13,052 nt of DNA from CAVPGH01 sp046726955 (lineage in GTDB: Bacteria; Acidobacteriota; Vicinamibacteria; Fen-336): NCBI GenBank assembly GCA_046726955.1, contig JBKPBQ010000276.1, positions 1-13,052 on the forward strand, read 5' to 3'. Below are positions 8,301 to 13,052 of this stretch, one piece after another (within the stretch, counting starts at the first letter, position 1; each line of letters opens with the position of its first letter). Below the pieces are notes generated by a model. The model was not told where the DNA came from. It saw only the letters and a program-made list of their open reading frames with translations, and did no database searches. The translations under genes were made by a program, and so were the position numbers.

Positions 8301-8661
8301 GAACATCTTCAACAGGAGCGACGTGAACGACCTCACGCCGCAGAGCCAGCAGCCGTTCCTCCTCACCATGAACTGCCTGAACGGCTTCTTCCAGTTCCCG
8401 CCGCTCGACTCGCTGAGCGAGGCGCTGCTGAAGGCCGAAGGCAAGGGGGCGGTGGCGGCGTTCTCGCCGAGCGGCCTCAGCGTCAACGAGGCGGCGCACG
8501 TCTACCACAAGGTGGTGTTGGAGGAGATCGTGTCCGGCCGCCACGGACGGATCGGGGATGCGCTCCTCGCCGCCCAGGAGCGCTACGCGCAGACGGGGTC
8601 GCTTCCCGAGCTCCTCTCCGTCTACCACCTCCTCGGAGATCCGGCGCTCTCGATCCGTTAG
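2356..8661 (+). CDS. Giant exported beta-helix/FnIII protein with C-terminal gingipain/PorU-type (C25) cysteine protease
   Basis: About 2,101 residues; I do not recognise a named gene. The GTG at 2356 is preferred over the in-frame GTG at 2314: it has GAGAGG six bases upstream and starts just before a signal peptide (basic residues 5-11, hydrophobic 18-33, likely cut AEA|Q at 37/38). Then come three 96-103-residue modules (39-335), each opening near GxYxGD...ITGLGFxP; two tandem beta-helix blocks (336-711 and 714-1113), each starting NYRSIG and ending D(V/I)GADE; an FnIII-like domain (about 1116-1215, LSWTTASELQNLGFHLYRS); a Pro/Ala/Ser linker (1217-1239); a C25-propeptide-like and all-beta region (1240-1750); and the C25 domain (1756-2095). 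Catalytic His1973 (YVGHGA) and Cys2007 (NCLNGFF) are 34 residues apart, much as in gingipain R. It ends LLGDPALSIR with no visible sorting domain. Predicted role: a surface or secreted protease with a binding or adhesive stalk; the substrate is unknown. Its stop overlaps the convergent transporter stop. Confidence 0.9.
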   Translation: MASSRLIRRSRPIAGSSALRLALGVLAILLGLGRAEAQVVTGVYYGDGTTQRRITGLGFQPIAVIIKADASQITVMRTATMVGDATKPLINGTALTANMIKSLDPDGFTVGSDNTVNGLVSTRYFWTAFAPNPNMVAGTYTGTAPLTQAYTGVGFQPTWVTILSSSTRWALHRTSAGGNLAFRYNGNPFGINDAITSLDPTGFTVSRSGTTSNSMNVNGEVYHYLAVRSAAGQIAVGNYSGDLNPDRQITGLGFRPAYVIDGSITAALSPHQRSDKMPGDYSFNFQSSAAQNMIENILPNGFQVGNDDDVNGNTTPNCSAALPCTYAWVAFAGPQVNYRSIGTNAANLYASGTATLPLGSSTVTFTGCLPASVGIGDALTFTSGSAETLYVLSRDSSTQLTLQTAAAFNHAAGSTFTVKRAYNTLAAWETGQGGNLVTGNRQEVGVAWNDSTFTAGVTIGGNTVDATHYMKLTVAPFQRHLGTAGGGVILDGANASTNGITVNDNFTVVEGFELIRHRGANGAAAISVGGTGVLLQDLLVHDFDDATFTVVGIKANANSSFTVRNSIFYDGGGPTGQPAAIRGTNAPNTVAVQNCTVYKLTGRGIFADAGTFTVTNTLAVDNTIQDFDIAAGTQSYNVSSDASATGTGSLTGRSATTQFVSTIVGREDLHLQTGSDALDVGTDLSLSFSNDIDGSLRPGTSAGWDVGADEKPTINYRSIGMNTGTVYGVGTGSATAGSTVVTFAGGASLPVNVGLGDMLTFNGFPAEQLFILQRDSATQVTLQAPAPTTRTALGYTIVRAFSGAAGPQNWQTARQGNLTAANRAEVGVLYNDAAFVYNSGGPPSTGSVVVIQGSITDSQCNMKLTVPVSQRHPGVAGTGVVFDGTGNTKFGVQAMDNYTVVEWIEFTGFHGTGLAGAVAALSGGRAVLFNGLIIHNFFDPGGNAATGMRVYVNGLLPGLSFTARNCIVYDGEQTGIRNDNCDSHVIVQNSTVFNMHGNTPRGVAIGSSGGTMSVTNTISMNNSGGPDFVTSGGTLTQSNNISADTTAAGAGSLTLQNAATIFVNTTSGTENFHLKAGAAAIDAGTNLAATGFANDIDFQVRPSGAAWDIGADEFGGTTAVTLLSFEASPADGAVELSWTTASELQNLGFHLYRSDSAAGPFERITSLLIAGLGSSPVGRSYSYRDSGLVNGRTYHYLLEDVETTGRAERHGPVSATPQQAPSAAPSPATGSPSETSYGDPTVVGLRELERSASHVVLELTTGGFLAAAAEDGRVRLRIPGFASTSRPGEPSLLARRAFVEAVAGRQVRLANVQAFDEVSFRGLRPVAQGTPEIETSDDGTVAPSERAAHEGRAFRERFPAEAAALVGASFQEDRKKAEVVFSPLRWDGSGLVLSRRVVVRLEFTGREPRETSRGGSSGRLRVERGSLSSGVLAQLVARNRGLYRVAYEEIFGVDAGRERRRIPVSGLRLSRLGVSVAFHVEPESATFGPGSWLYFLSEGSALNPYGDAVYELALGTDGIRMGLESLSPVPGAATRYLQDVVREENVYYQAGLLDAPDLWLWDVVVSPGTGTYDFAVDKLVPGYAGRLSVDLQGASDFDGVEDHHVRVRVNGTLVGETQFDGKKPTSLDLAIGPGVLLEGANVLSLDNVGDTGAAYSMVFLDRFRVSYPRRLEATAGTLEGGFEQTGTAMVAGLGSPAVVLDTAGRAPRWLTGAAATPAGLSLPVQAGRNYFLTSSFQHPEVRPTRGSTLRSPTNRADYLLIAPEVFLAAAQPLLALRQSQGLVTKAVALEDVYAQFGHGEAGPDGIKAFLENSYHSWAEPSFRYVVLLGDASYDPKDYLGTGVKDWLPGFPVRTSYLWTVSDPSYASVNGEDLIPDIAIGRLPAGSVDEAQRLVQKVLNYENGGGRLDGPAVLVADNADLGGDFEADAEEIATGILAGRNPTRIYYSQQGASTRQKIEQAFDDGASIMSYVGHGATAVWASENIFNRSDVNDLTPQSQQPFLLTMNCLNGFFQFPPLDSLSEALLKAEGKGAVAAFSPSGLSVNEAAHVYHKVVLEEIVSGRHGRIGDALLAAQERYAQTGSLPELLSVYHLLGDPALSIR
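2470..3360 (+). repeat. Three tandem approximately 100-residue modules inside the giant protein
   Basis: Residues 39-134, 135-232 and 233-335 are diverged copies of one module. Each opens with a G-x-Y-x-G motif, has ITGLGFQP, YTGVGFQP or ITGLGFRP about 15 residues later, contains a conserved LDPDGFTVG-like element (SLDPDGF, SLDPTGF, ILPNGF), and closes with an aromatic strand (FWTAFAP, YHYLAVR, YAWVAFA). From memory it resembles beta-sandwich modules seen in phage tail and adhesin-like proteins; I cannot confirm a family name. Confidence 0.7.
3361..5694 (+). repeat. Tandem duplication of a beta-helix block inside the giant protein
   Basis: Block 1 begins at V336 (3361) and block 2 at I714 (4495), a period of 378 residues. 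Both start NYRSIG, continue with a small beta domain (GxGDxLTF...LxRDSxTQxTLQ), then GNL...NRxEVGV.(Y/W)ND, a shared MKLTV...QRHxG.(A)GxG(V)x(F/L)DG, a run of Asn- and Thr-rich strands typical of right-handed beta-helices (VQNxTVxxx, (V/M)(S/T)VTNT), and end xHLxxGxxAxDxGT...WD(V/I)GADE. The DNA of the two copies is clearly diverged, so the duplication is old. Confidence 0.75.
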
Positions 8662-9944
8662 GCGGGTACGGAGCCGGCCCGAGCTTCCCGGCGCTCCAGC
8701 CCGGGCAGTGCCGCCGTCCAGAGCGCGAAGGGCAGGAGAGTCGCCGCCGCCGCCGCGAAGACCGCGGGTCGCAGGCCGGCGCGGTCGATGGCGAGCCCCC
8801 AGGCCACGGAGAAGACCATTCCCGCCAGGTTCGCGTTCACGAGGTCGAGGGCGGCGAGCCGGCCGAGGAGGCGGTCGGGAACGCTCTTCTGCAGGATGAT
8901 CGTGCTGAACGTCCAGTTGGCCGAGCCGCCCATCCCCCGGAGGAGCACGGCCACCCCCGCGGCGGCCAGGCTTCGCGCCGTCCCCAGCACGAAGAAAGCG
9001 AGGCAGATGACCGCGGAGCTGGCGACGACCAGCCTCCGCATGCGGCGCACGGACCCGTCGTTCCAGCGGTTCAGCAGGACCGGGCCGAGGATCGCCCCCA
9101 GCCCGAAGGCCGCGAAGAGGAACCCCACGGAGAAGGCGCCGCCCTGGCCCACCGCGAACACCCGCGTGGCGTAGAGGACGAGGAAGGTGTCGATGGCGGC
9201 GACGCCGTTCACCACCTTCACGACCGCGGCGGCGCCGATCTCCGGGTGCGCGACGGCCCAGGCGATCCCGTGGCGGAACGCCGGCCGCGCCGGGTCGGCG
9301 GCCTCCCGGACGGGACGCGGGGGAGAGGCGATGCCGCCGATGAACACGGCCGAGACGACGAAGGTCAGCGCGTCCACCACGAAGGCCGTGCGCAGCCCCA
9401 CCCGGCTCAGCGCCGAGCCTCCCAGCAGGCCGCCCGCGGCCAGCATGACCGACCAGGTGATGCTCGACAGCGTCGTGGCGGTGACGAGCTCGTGGGGCTT
9501 CACGAGCCGGGGAACGAGCGCCGCGCGCGCGGGCTCGAAGACGGAGGCGAGGGCGAAATGGGCGAGGGCGAGGGCCAGCACCGTCAGCGGCCGGCCGGCC
9601 TCGGCCGCAGGAATGAGGAGCAGGACGACCGCCACGCGCGCGAGGTCGCTCGCCACGAGGAGGCGCTTGCGGTCGAACCGGTCCGCGAGGACGCCGCTCC
9701 AGGGGCCCACGAGCACCCAGGGCGCCATCTGGGCGAGGGCGAGGCCGCTCACCGCGAGCCCCGAGCCGCCGGAATCGCGGGAGATGAGCACGGCGAGCGC
9801 GATGAGCGTGAACCAATCGCCCGTGAGGCTCACTACCTGGGCGGCCCAGAGGCGGCGGTAGCCCCGATTGCTCCGCAGCAGGGCCAGGGTCGCGGAGAGC
9901 ACGAGGCATCTTATTAGTGTTGGCGCGAGGCCGGAGGTGGACAC
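8658..9944 (-). CDS. Major facilitator superfamily transporter (EntS/MFS_3-like)
   Basis: The product is up to 428 residues with about 12 hydrophobic segments, the usual size for this superfamily. The inner-membrane loop motif A is clear at residues 84-94 (GVLADRFDRKR), and the N-terminal YRRLWAAQVVSLTGDWF is typical of the MFS_3 group that includes the enterobactin exporter EntS and macrolide efflux pumps. It probably exports a small molecule by proton exchange; the substrate cannot be told from sequence. The start is uncertain. The GTG at 9944 has no ribosome site, and an in-frame GTG at 9902 (codon 15) would give a more family-like N-terminus. A -10-like TAATAA (minus strand, 9916-9911) lies just upstream of that second GTG. 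The gene converges on the C25 protease with a 4-bp stop overlap and is divergent from the GYF_2 gene. Confidence 0.92.
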   Translation of the reverse strand: MSTSGLAPTLIRCLVLSATLALLRSNRGYRRLWAAQVVSLTGDWFTLIALAVLISRDSGGSGLAVSGLALAQMAPWVLVGPWSGVLADRFDRKRLLVASDLARVAVVLLLIPAAEAGRPLTVLALALAHFALASVFEPARAALVPRLVKPHELVTATTLSSITWSVMLAAGGLLGGSALSRVGLRTAFVVDALTFVVSAVFIGGIASPPRPVREAADPARPAFRHGIAWAVAHPEIGAAAVVKVVNGVAAIDTFLVLYATRVFAVGQGGAFSVGFLFAAFGLGAILGPVLLNRWNDGSVRRMRRLVVASSAVICLAFFVLGTARSLAAAGVAVLLRGMGGSANWTFSTIILQKSVPDRLLGRLAALDLVNANLAGMVFSVAWGLAIDRAGLRPAVFAAAAATLLPFALWTAALPGLERREARAGSVPA

Positions 9945-9956
9945 GGCGCGCGCCGT

Positions 9957-9985
9957 TCGACCGCCGCGCCCGTCCGGTTTATACT
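9957..9985 (+). promoter_or_regulatory. Possible promoter of the GYF_2 membrane protein gene
   Basis: TATACT (9980-9985) matches the -10 consensus at five of six positions and is a sharp AT island in GC-rich DNA. The -35 is poor: TCGACC (9957-9962) at 17 bp, or TTCGAC one base earlier at 18 bp. Transcription from here would give a leader of about 90 nt. It does not share the TTTTTCGTA element of the two suf promoters. Confidence 0.45.
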
Positions 9986-10014
9986 TCTCTGTTTTCGCGT
10001 CGCCGCACCCGGCG

Positions 10015-10040
10015 CGCCCGGCACCGCCAGGGACCGGGCG
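10015..10040 (+). other. Perfect 7-bp hairpin in the leader of the GYF_2 gene
   Basis: CGCCCGG (10015-10021) pairs with CCGGGCG (10034-10040) around a 12-nt loop. It lies between the putative promoter and the strong ribosome site, so it would be in the 5' leader. There is no T-run. It could be chance in such GC-rich sequence. Confidence 0.3.
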
Positions 10041-10083
10041 AGTGCCTCGTGAGCAGCAGCTACACCTCGGAGGACAGCGCCGA

Positions 10084-11694
10084 ATGGCCGGCTACAAGGT
10101 GCGCATCGCGGACGGTAGCGAGATCGGCCCCCTCGACCTCGCGGCCCTGCGGACGTGGTACGCGCAAGGGCTGATCGACCGCGACAGCCCGGTCCTGACT
10201 CCCGGCTCGAAGCGGTGGTCCACCTTCGGCGAGATCCCCGAGCTCAAGGGCCTCATTGCCCCCGCTCCGACGGGCAAGGCCGGCAAGGGCAAGGGAAAGA
10301 AGGCGTCGCGGGCCGCCGACAGAGACTTCGACGAGCCGCGGGAGGATTACGGCGGCCGCTCGATCGACCTCGATCCAAACACCCTGCGGATCCGGTTCAC
10401 GGGACTCCTCTTCCTCGTCGCGGCCGCGGCTGTCGGATTCCTGGCCTTCCGTCCCGAGAACGCGGTTTCCGACCTCGACGGCGCGCCCTGGATGGAGATC
10501 GCCCTCGGCTTCCTCGTGTGCGCCCTGCTGCTCCTGCCCGTCTGGAGCTTCGGACGGAAGTTCGTGCGGATCATCACCGTGCTCGCCGCGGTTGCGCTCT
10601 TCCCGATCACGGGCATCCTCGTGGCCCAGGGCGTCCGCGGGCCCGCCCTCTTCGCGATCGGCTGCGTCTGGCTCATGCTCACCGGCATCATCGCCTTCCT
10701 CGCGGACTGGATGTCGTGGGCGAAGATGATCTTCCTCCTCGTGCCAATCCTGGGCGGCGCCTACGGAGCCTTCCACTTCGGCTTCGCCCCCGAGACGACC
10801 GCCCAGCGCGAGGTCCGCTCGTGGGCGGCCGCGGAATCGCGCTTCGAGGACCCGACGCTCGGCGTCACCATCGATCCGCCCCCGGGCTGGATCGTCCTCA
10901 AGAAGGACTGCCCGCTCGTCAAGCTGCCTCCAGACGCGCGCGTCGCCTTCGCGCAGCCGCGCCTCGAGGGCTTCGCCTTCCTGCAGGCCGAGAGCTCGCC
11001 TCCGGGGATCGCGAGCCTCGACCAGTACCTGAACCGCTTCGTCAACACCCGCACGAAGACGACGCCGTCGCTCAAGGAGGAGTCGCGCGGGGACGTGGTG
11101 GTGGGCCAGCTCTCGGGCAAGAAGTCCATGGCGACGTGGAACGAGGTCGGCGTGCCCCAGCACGACACGAGCGTCGTCTGGCGCGACGGCTGGGTGTACT
11201 TCGGCCTCGCGGCCTGGGCCCCCGCGGAGGGCGCGGCCCGGCCCCAGATGCTGGACAGGCTCGCCGAGGGCGTAAGGACCCAGGGCGTCTTCGCGGCGCG
11301 CCTGCAGTCCGCGGTGCAGGTGGTGACGCGCGACGTCCCGCAGCTCACGGCCCCGGCTGCCGAGATGCTCATGGCGCAGAGCGAGGCGAAGGTCCTGGAG
11401 CCCGATCAGGCCTTCCGGAGGTCCCTGGACGCGCTGTCCCGGGCCATCCCCACCTTCTCCAAGGCGGAGACGGCGGACCTCTCGCAGATCACCTCGGCCA
11501 CCTACGGCGCCCTGCCCTGGAAGGACCGCGGCCGGCTCGCCGCCTACGTCGATCGCGTGCGCAACCGCGAGTCCACGACCCCGGGCGAGGACAAGGAGAT
11601 GGGCCAGCTCATGAAGTCGGCGGTCCTGCAGCTTCCTCCGATGCGCCGGCTGCGCCTCCAGGGCCTCTACGAGAAGGCGATCCGAGGCTCCTAG
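10084..11694 (+). CDS. GYF_2-domain protein with five membrane segments and an exported C-terminal domain
   Basis: The product has 536 residues. The ATG at 10084 is well supported: GGAGGA (10069-10074) lies 9 nt upstream and the conserved domain begins at once. Residues 1-50 form a GYF_2 domain (KVRIADGSEIGPLDLAALRTW, then GLIDRDSPVL and W45), a small fold thought to bind peptides, often at the N-terminus of bacterial membrane proteins. A Lys/Gly linker follows (about 60-75), then five hydrophobic segments at about 106-122, 137-154, 161-181, 187-207 and 213-232. With the basic linker and RKFVR loop inside, residues 233-536 would be outside the membrane. That region (FEDPTLGVTIDPPPGW onward) resembles the beta-rich domains of secreted hypothetical proteins. 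No enzyme motif is seen. The gene precedes sufC by 121 bp on the same strand, but sufC has its own promoter. Function is unknown. Confidence 0.88.
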   Translation: MAGYKVRIADGSEIGPLDLAALRTWYAQGLIDRDSPVLTPGSKRWSTFGEIPELKGLIAPAPTGKAGKGKGKKASRAADRDFDEPREDYGGRSIDLDPNTLRIRFTGLLFLVAAAAVGFLAFRPENAVSDLDGAPWMEIALGFLVCALLLLPVWSFGRKFVRIITVLAAVALFPITGILVAQGVRGPALFAIGCVWLMLTGIIAFLADWMSWAKMIFLLVPILGGAYGAFHFGFAPETTAQREVRSWAAAESRFEDPTLGVTIDPPPGWIVLKKDCPLVKLPPDARVAFAQPRLEGFAFLQAESSPPGIASLDQYLNRFVNTRTKTTPSLKEESRGDVVVGQLSGKKSMATWNEVGVPQHDTSVVWRDGWVYFGLAAWAPAEGAARPQMLDRLAEGVRTQGVFAARLQSAVQVVTRDVPQLTAPAAEMLMAQSEAKVLEPDQAFRRSLDALSRAIPTFSKAETADLSQITSATYGALPWKDRGRLAAYVDRVRNRESTTPGEDKEMGQLMKSAVLQLPPMRRLRLQGLYEKAIRGS

Positions 11695-11729
11695 CCCCTA
11701 ACCGGCTCGCCCACGGCGGTTTCCGAACA

Positions 11730-11757
11730 TTGACTTTTTCGTACGGTTAAGTAGACT
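11730..11757 (+). promoter_or_regulatory. sufC promoter, a near copy of the sufB promoter
   Basis: TTGACT (11730-11735) and TAGACT (11752-11757) lie 16 bp apart. The core TTGACTTTTTCGTA differs from the sufB copy at one base, and similarity runs from 11723 to 11760. The one-base gap in the alignment falls in the spacer, matching the 17 versus 16 bp spacing. Transcription would start near 11764, which rules against the in-frame GTG at 11762 as the sufC start. No inverted repeat is shared by the two copies, so a regulator site, if present, may be asymmetric. Confidence 0.7.
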
Positions 11758-11815
11758 GGACGTGTCGGCGGGCGTACCACTCGAAACCCGAAAGAAGACC
11801 GAAGTGACCCACTCC

Positions 11816-12583
11816 ATGCTCGAAATCGGGAACCTCCACGCGAAAGCGGGCGACAAGGACATCCTTCGCGGGCTCAGCCTGACGGTGAACGGGGGCGAGG
11901 TCCACGCGATCATGGGCCCGAACGGATCGGGCAAGAGCACGCTCGCCCACGTGCTCGCCGGCCGTCCCGGCTACACCGTTACCGAGGGGACGGTCCTCTA
12001 CAAGGGGAATGACCTCCTTGCGATGCCGCCCGAGATGCGCGCGCGCGAGGGTCTGTTCCTGGCCTTCCAGTACCCCGTGGAGATCCCCGGGGTCAGCAAC
12101 ATCTACTTCCTGAAAGCCGCCCTGAACGCGATCCGCAAGCACCGCGGCCAGAGCGAGCTCGACGCCATGGACTTCCTGAACCTCGTCAAGGAGAAGGCGC
12201 GGTTCGTGGAGATGGACGAGGCGCTCGTCAAGCGGCCGGTGAACGAGGGCTTCTCCGGCGGGGAGAAGAAGCGGAACGAGATCTTCCAGATGGCGGTCCT
12301 CGAGCCCGCGCTCGCCGTGCTCGACGAGACCGACTCCGGCCTCGACATCGACGCGCTGCGCATCGTGGCCTCCGGCGTGAACCGGCTCCGCGGCCCGGAG
12401 CGGGCGATGGTCGTGGTCACGCACTACCAGCGCCTGCTCAACTACATCGTCCCCGACTTCGTGCACGTCCTCGTGGACGGGCGGATCGTGGCCTCCGGGG
12501 GCAAGGAGATGGCGCTCGAGCTCGAGGACAAGGGCTACTCGTGGCTGGAGAAGGAGCCGGCCGGAACCGGGGCGAGCCGATGA
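11816..12583 (+). CDS. sufC: SufC, ATPase subunit of the SufBCD iron-sulfur scaffold
   Basis: SufC is an ABC-type ATPase that binds SufB and SufD in the cytoplasm; its ATP-driven dimerisation opens the scaffold for cluster assembly. From the ATG at 11816 the product has 255 residues, the usual family length. Motifs are complete: Walker A GPNGSGKST (34-42), Q-loop Gln85 in FQYPVEIPGVSN, signature FSGGEKKRNE (146-155), Walker B VLDE with Glu171 in DETDSGLDIDAL, and switch His203 in VTHYQR. Positions 40, 171 and 203 coincide with those of E. coli SufC. In-frame GTG codons at 11762 and 11804 would add 18 or 4 residues. The first lies at or before the expected transcription start; the ATG matches the family N-terminus. 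It overlaps sufD by ATGA, so the two are translationally coupled. Confidence 0.98.
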   Translation: MLEIGNLHAKAGDKDILRGLSLTVNGGEVHAIMGPNGSGKSTLAHVLAGRPGYTVTEGTVLYKGNDLLAMPPEMRAREGLFLAFQYPVEIPGVSNIYFLKAALNAIRKHRGQSELDAMDFLNLVKEKARFVEMDEALVKRPVNEGFSGGEKKRNEIFQMAVLEPALAVLDETDSGLDIDALRIVASGVNRLRGPERAMVVVTHYQRLLNYIVPDFVHVLVDGRIVASGGKEMALELEDKGYSWLEKEPAGTGASR

Positions 12584-13052
12584 CGCTCAGCGCCCCCGCG
12601 CGCAGCGGCGATTCGCTCGAGGTCTTCCGGGCGAGCTTCGATCGGTTCGCCCGCGTGAAGAGCGCAGCCGACGTGCCGTGGCTGGCCGCGTTGCGGACGG
12701 CGGCGATGGCTCGATTCACGCAGAGCGGCTTCCCGAGCACTCGCGACGAGGCGTGGCGGCACACGAACGTGTCGCCGCTCATCCGCACCACGTTCCATCC
12801 CGCGGAGTTCGACCTGAAGGTGGACGACCCGGCGCCGCTCCCCGGCTTCGCGGGGCCGCGGGCCGTCTTCATCAACGGCCGTCTCTCCGCCGAGCGCTCG
12901 TCGCTCGCGTCGCTGCCCCCGGGCGTCGAGATCGCGAGCCTGCGCGAGCTGCTTGCGCGCGCCCCAGAGCGCCTGGAGGGCGTGCTCGGCCGCGTGACCG
13001 GAGCGGGAAGCGCCTTCGCCGACCTCAACACGAGCTTCGTCGAGGATGGTGC
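12580..13052 (+). CDS. sufD: SufD, iron-sulfur scaffold subunit (N-terminal part; runs off right edge)
   Basis: SufD is the paralogue of SufB that completes the SufBC2D complex and is needed for iron entry into the scaffold. The window holds about 157 residues of a protein usually near 420-450. Family marks are the EAWRHTN motif (57-63), VFINGRLS (96-103), and FADLNTSFVEDGA at the right edge. The ATG overlaps the sufC stop (ATGA, 12580-12583), which fixes the start and places both genes in one transcript. The N-terminal region shows low similarity in this family, so the call rests on these short motifs plus the sufC context. Downstream genes, often sufS, lie outside the window. Confidence 0.93.
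   Translation, partial: MTLSAPARSGDSLEVFRASFDRFARVKSAADVPWLAALRTAAMARFTQSGFPSTRDEAWRHTNVSPLIRTTFHPAEFDLKVDDPAPLPGFAGPRAVFINGRLSAERSSLASLPPGVEIASLRELLARAPERLEGVLGRVTGAGSAFADLNTSFVEDG

Noticed and set aside
11695..11725. Possible terminator after the GYF_2 gene
   Set aside because: Only a 4-bp ACCG/CGGT pairing with a long loop and three T residues can be drawn, too weak to call.
2037..11800. The segment between sufB and sufC as a mobile element
   Set aside because: No transposase, integrase, terminal inverted repeat or target-site duplication was found. The only shared sequence at its two ends is the suf promoter pair, which is better explained as regulation.
11762..11815. GTG at 11762 as the sufC start
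   Set aside because: It lies at or before the expected transcription start of the sufC promoter, and the extra 18 residues do not match the SufC family. The ATG at 11816 does.

Overview
The window is very GC-rich, densely coded DNA with short intergenic gaps. It looks like the chromosome of a Gram-negative-type bacterium, perhaps Acidobacteriota, Myxococcota or a related uncultured lineage. That placement is an inference from base composition, codon use and the style of the secreted protein; there is no rRNA or other phylogenetic marker to fix it. I see no tRNA, rRNA, CRISPR array, insertion sequence or phage gene.

Layout from left to right: (1) the 5' part of a minus-strand zinc-ribbon/coiled-coil/membrane protein (1-456); (2) sufB (588-2036), divergent from it; (3) a 319-bp leader region with several hairpins, then one giant gene (2356-8661) for an exported protein of about 2,100 residues that joins three N-terminal beta modules, two tandem beta-helix blocks, an FnIII-like domain and a C-terminal gingipain/PorU-type (C25) cysteine protease; (4) a minus-strand major facilitator transporter (8658-9944), whose stop codon overlaps the protease stop; (5) a divergent GYF_2-domain protein with five membrane segments and an exported C-terminal domain (10084-11694); (6) sufC (11816-12583) and the start of sufD (12580 to the right edge), overlapping by ATGA.

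SufB, SufC and SufD form the SufBC2D scaffold that builds iron-sulfur clusters. The three genes are normally adjacent. Here sufB is separated from sufCD by about 9.8 kb of unrelated surface, transport and membrane genes. The two halves carry nearly the same promoter: TTGAYTTTTTCGTA, matching at 13 of 14 positions, lies just upstream of both sufB and sufC, inside a longer 39-column alignment with 28 identities. This suggests that the split operon is kept under common control by a duplicated promoter/operator, and it is the most useful regulatory observation in the window.

The most unusual protein is the giant beta-helix/C25 fusion. Its catalytic His and Cys are both present, and no type IX secretion C-terminal domain is visible.
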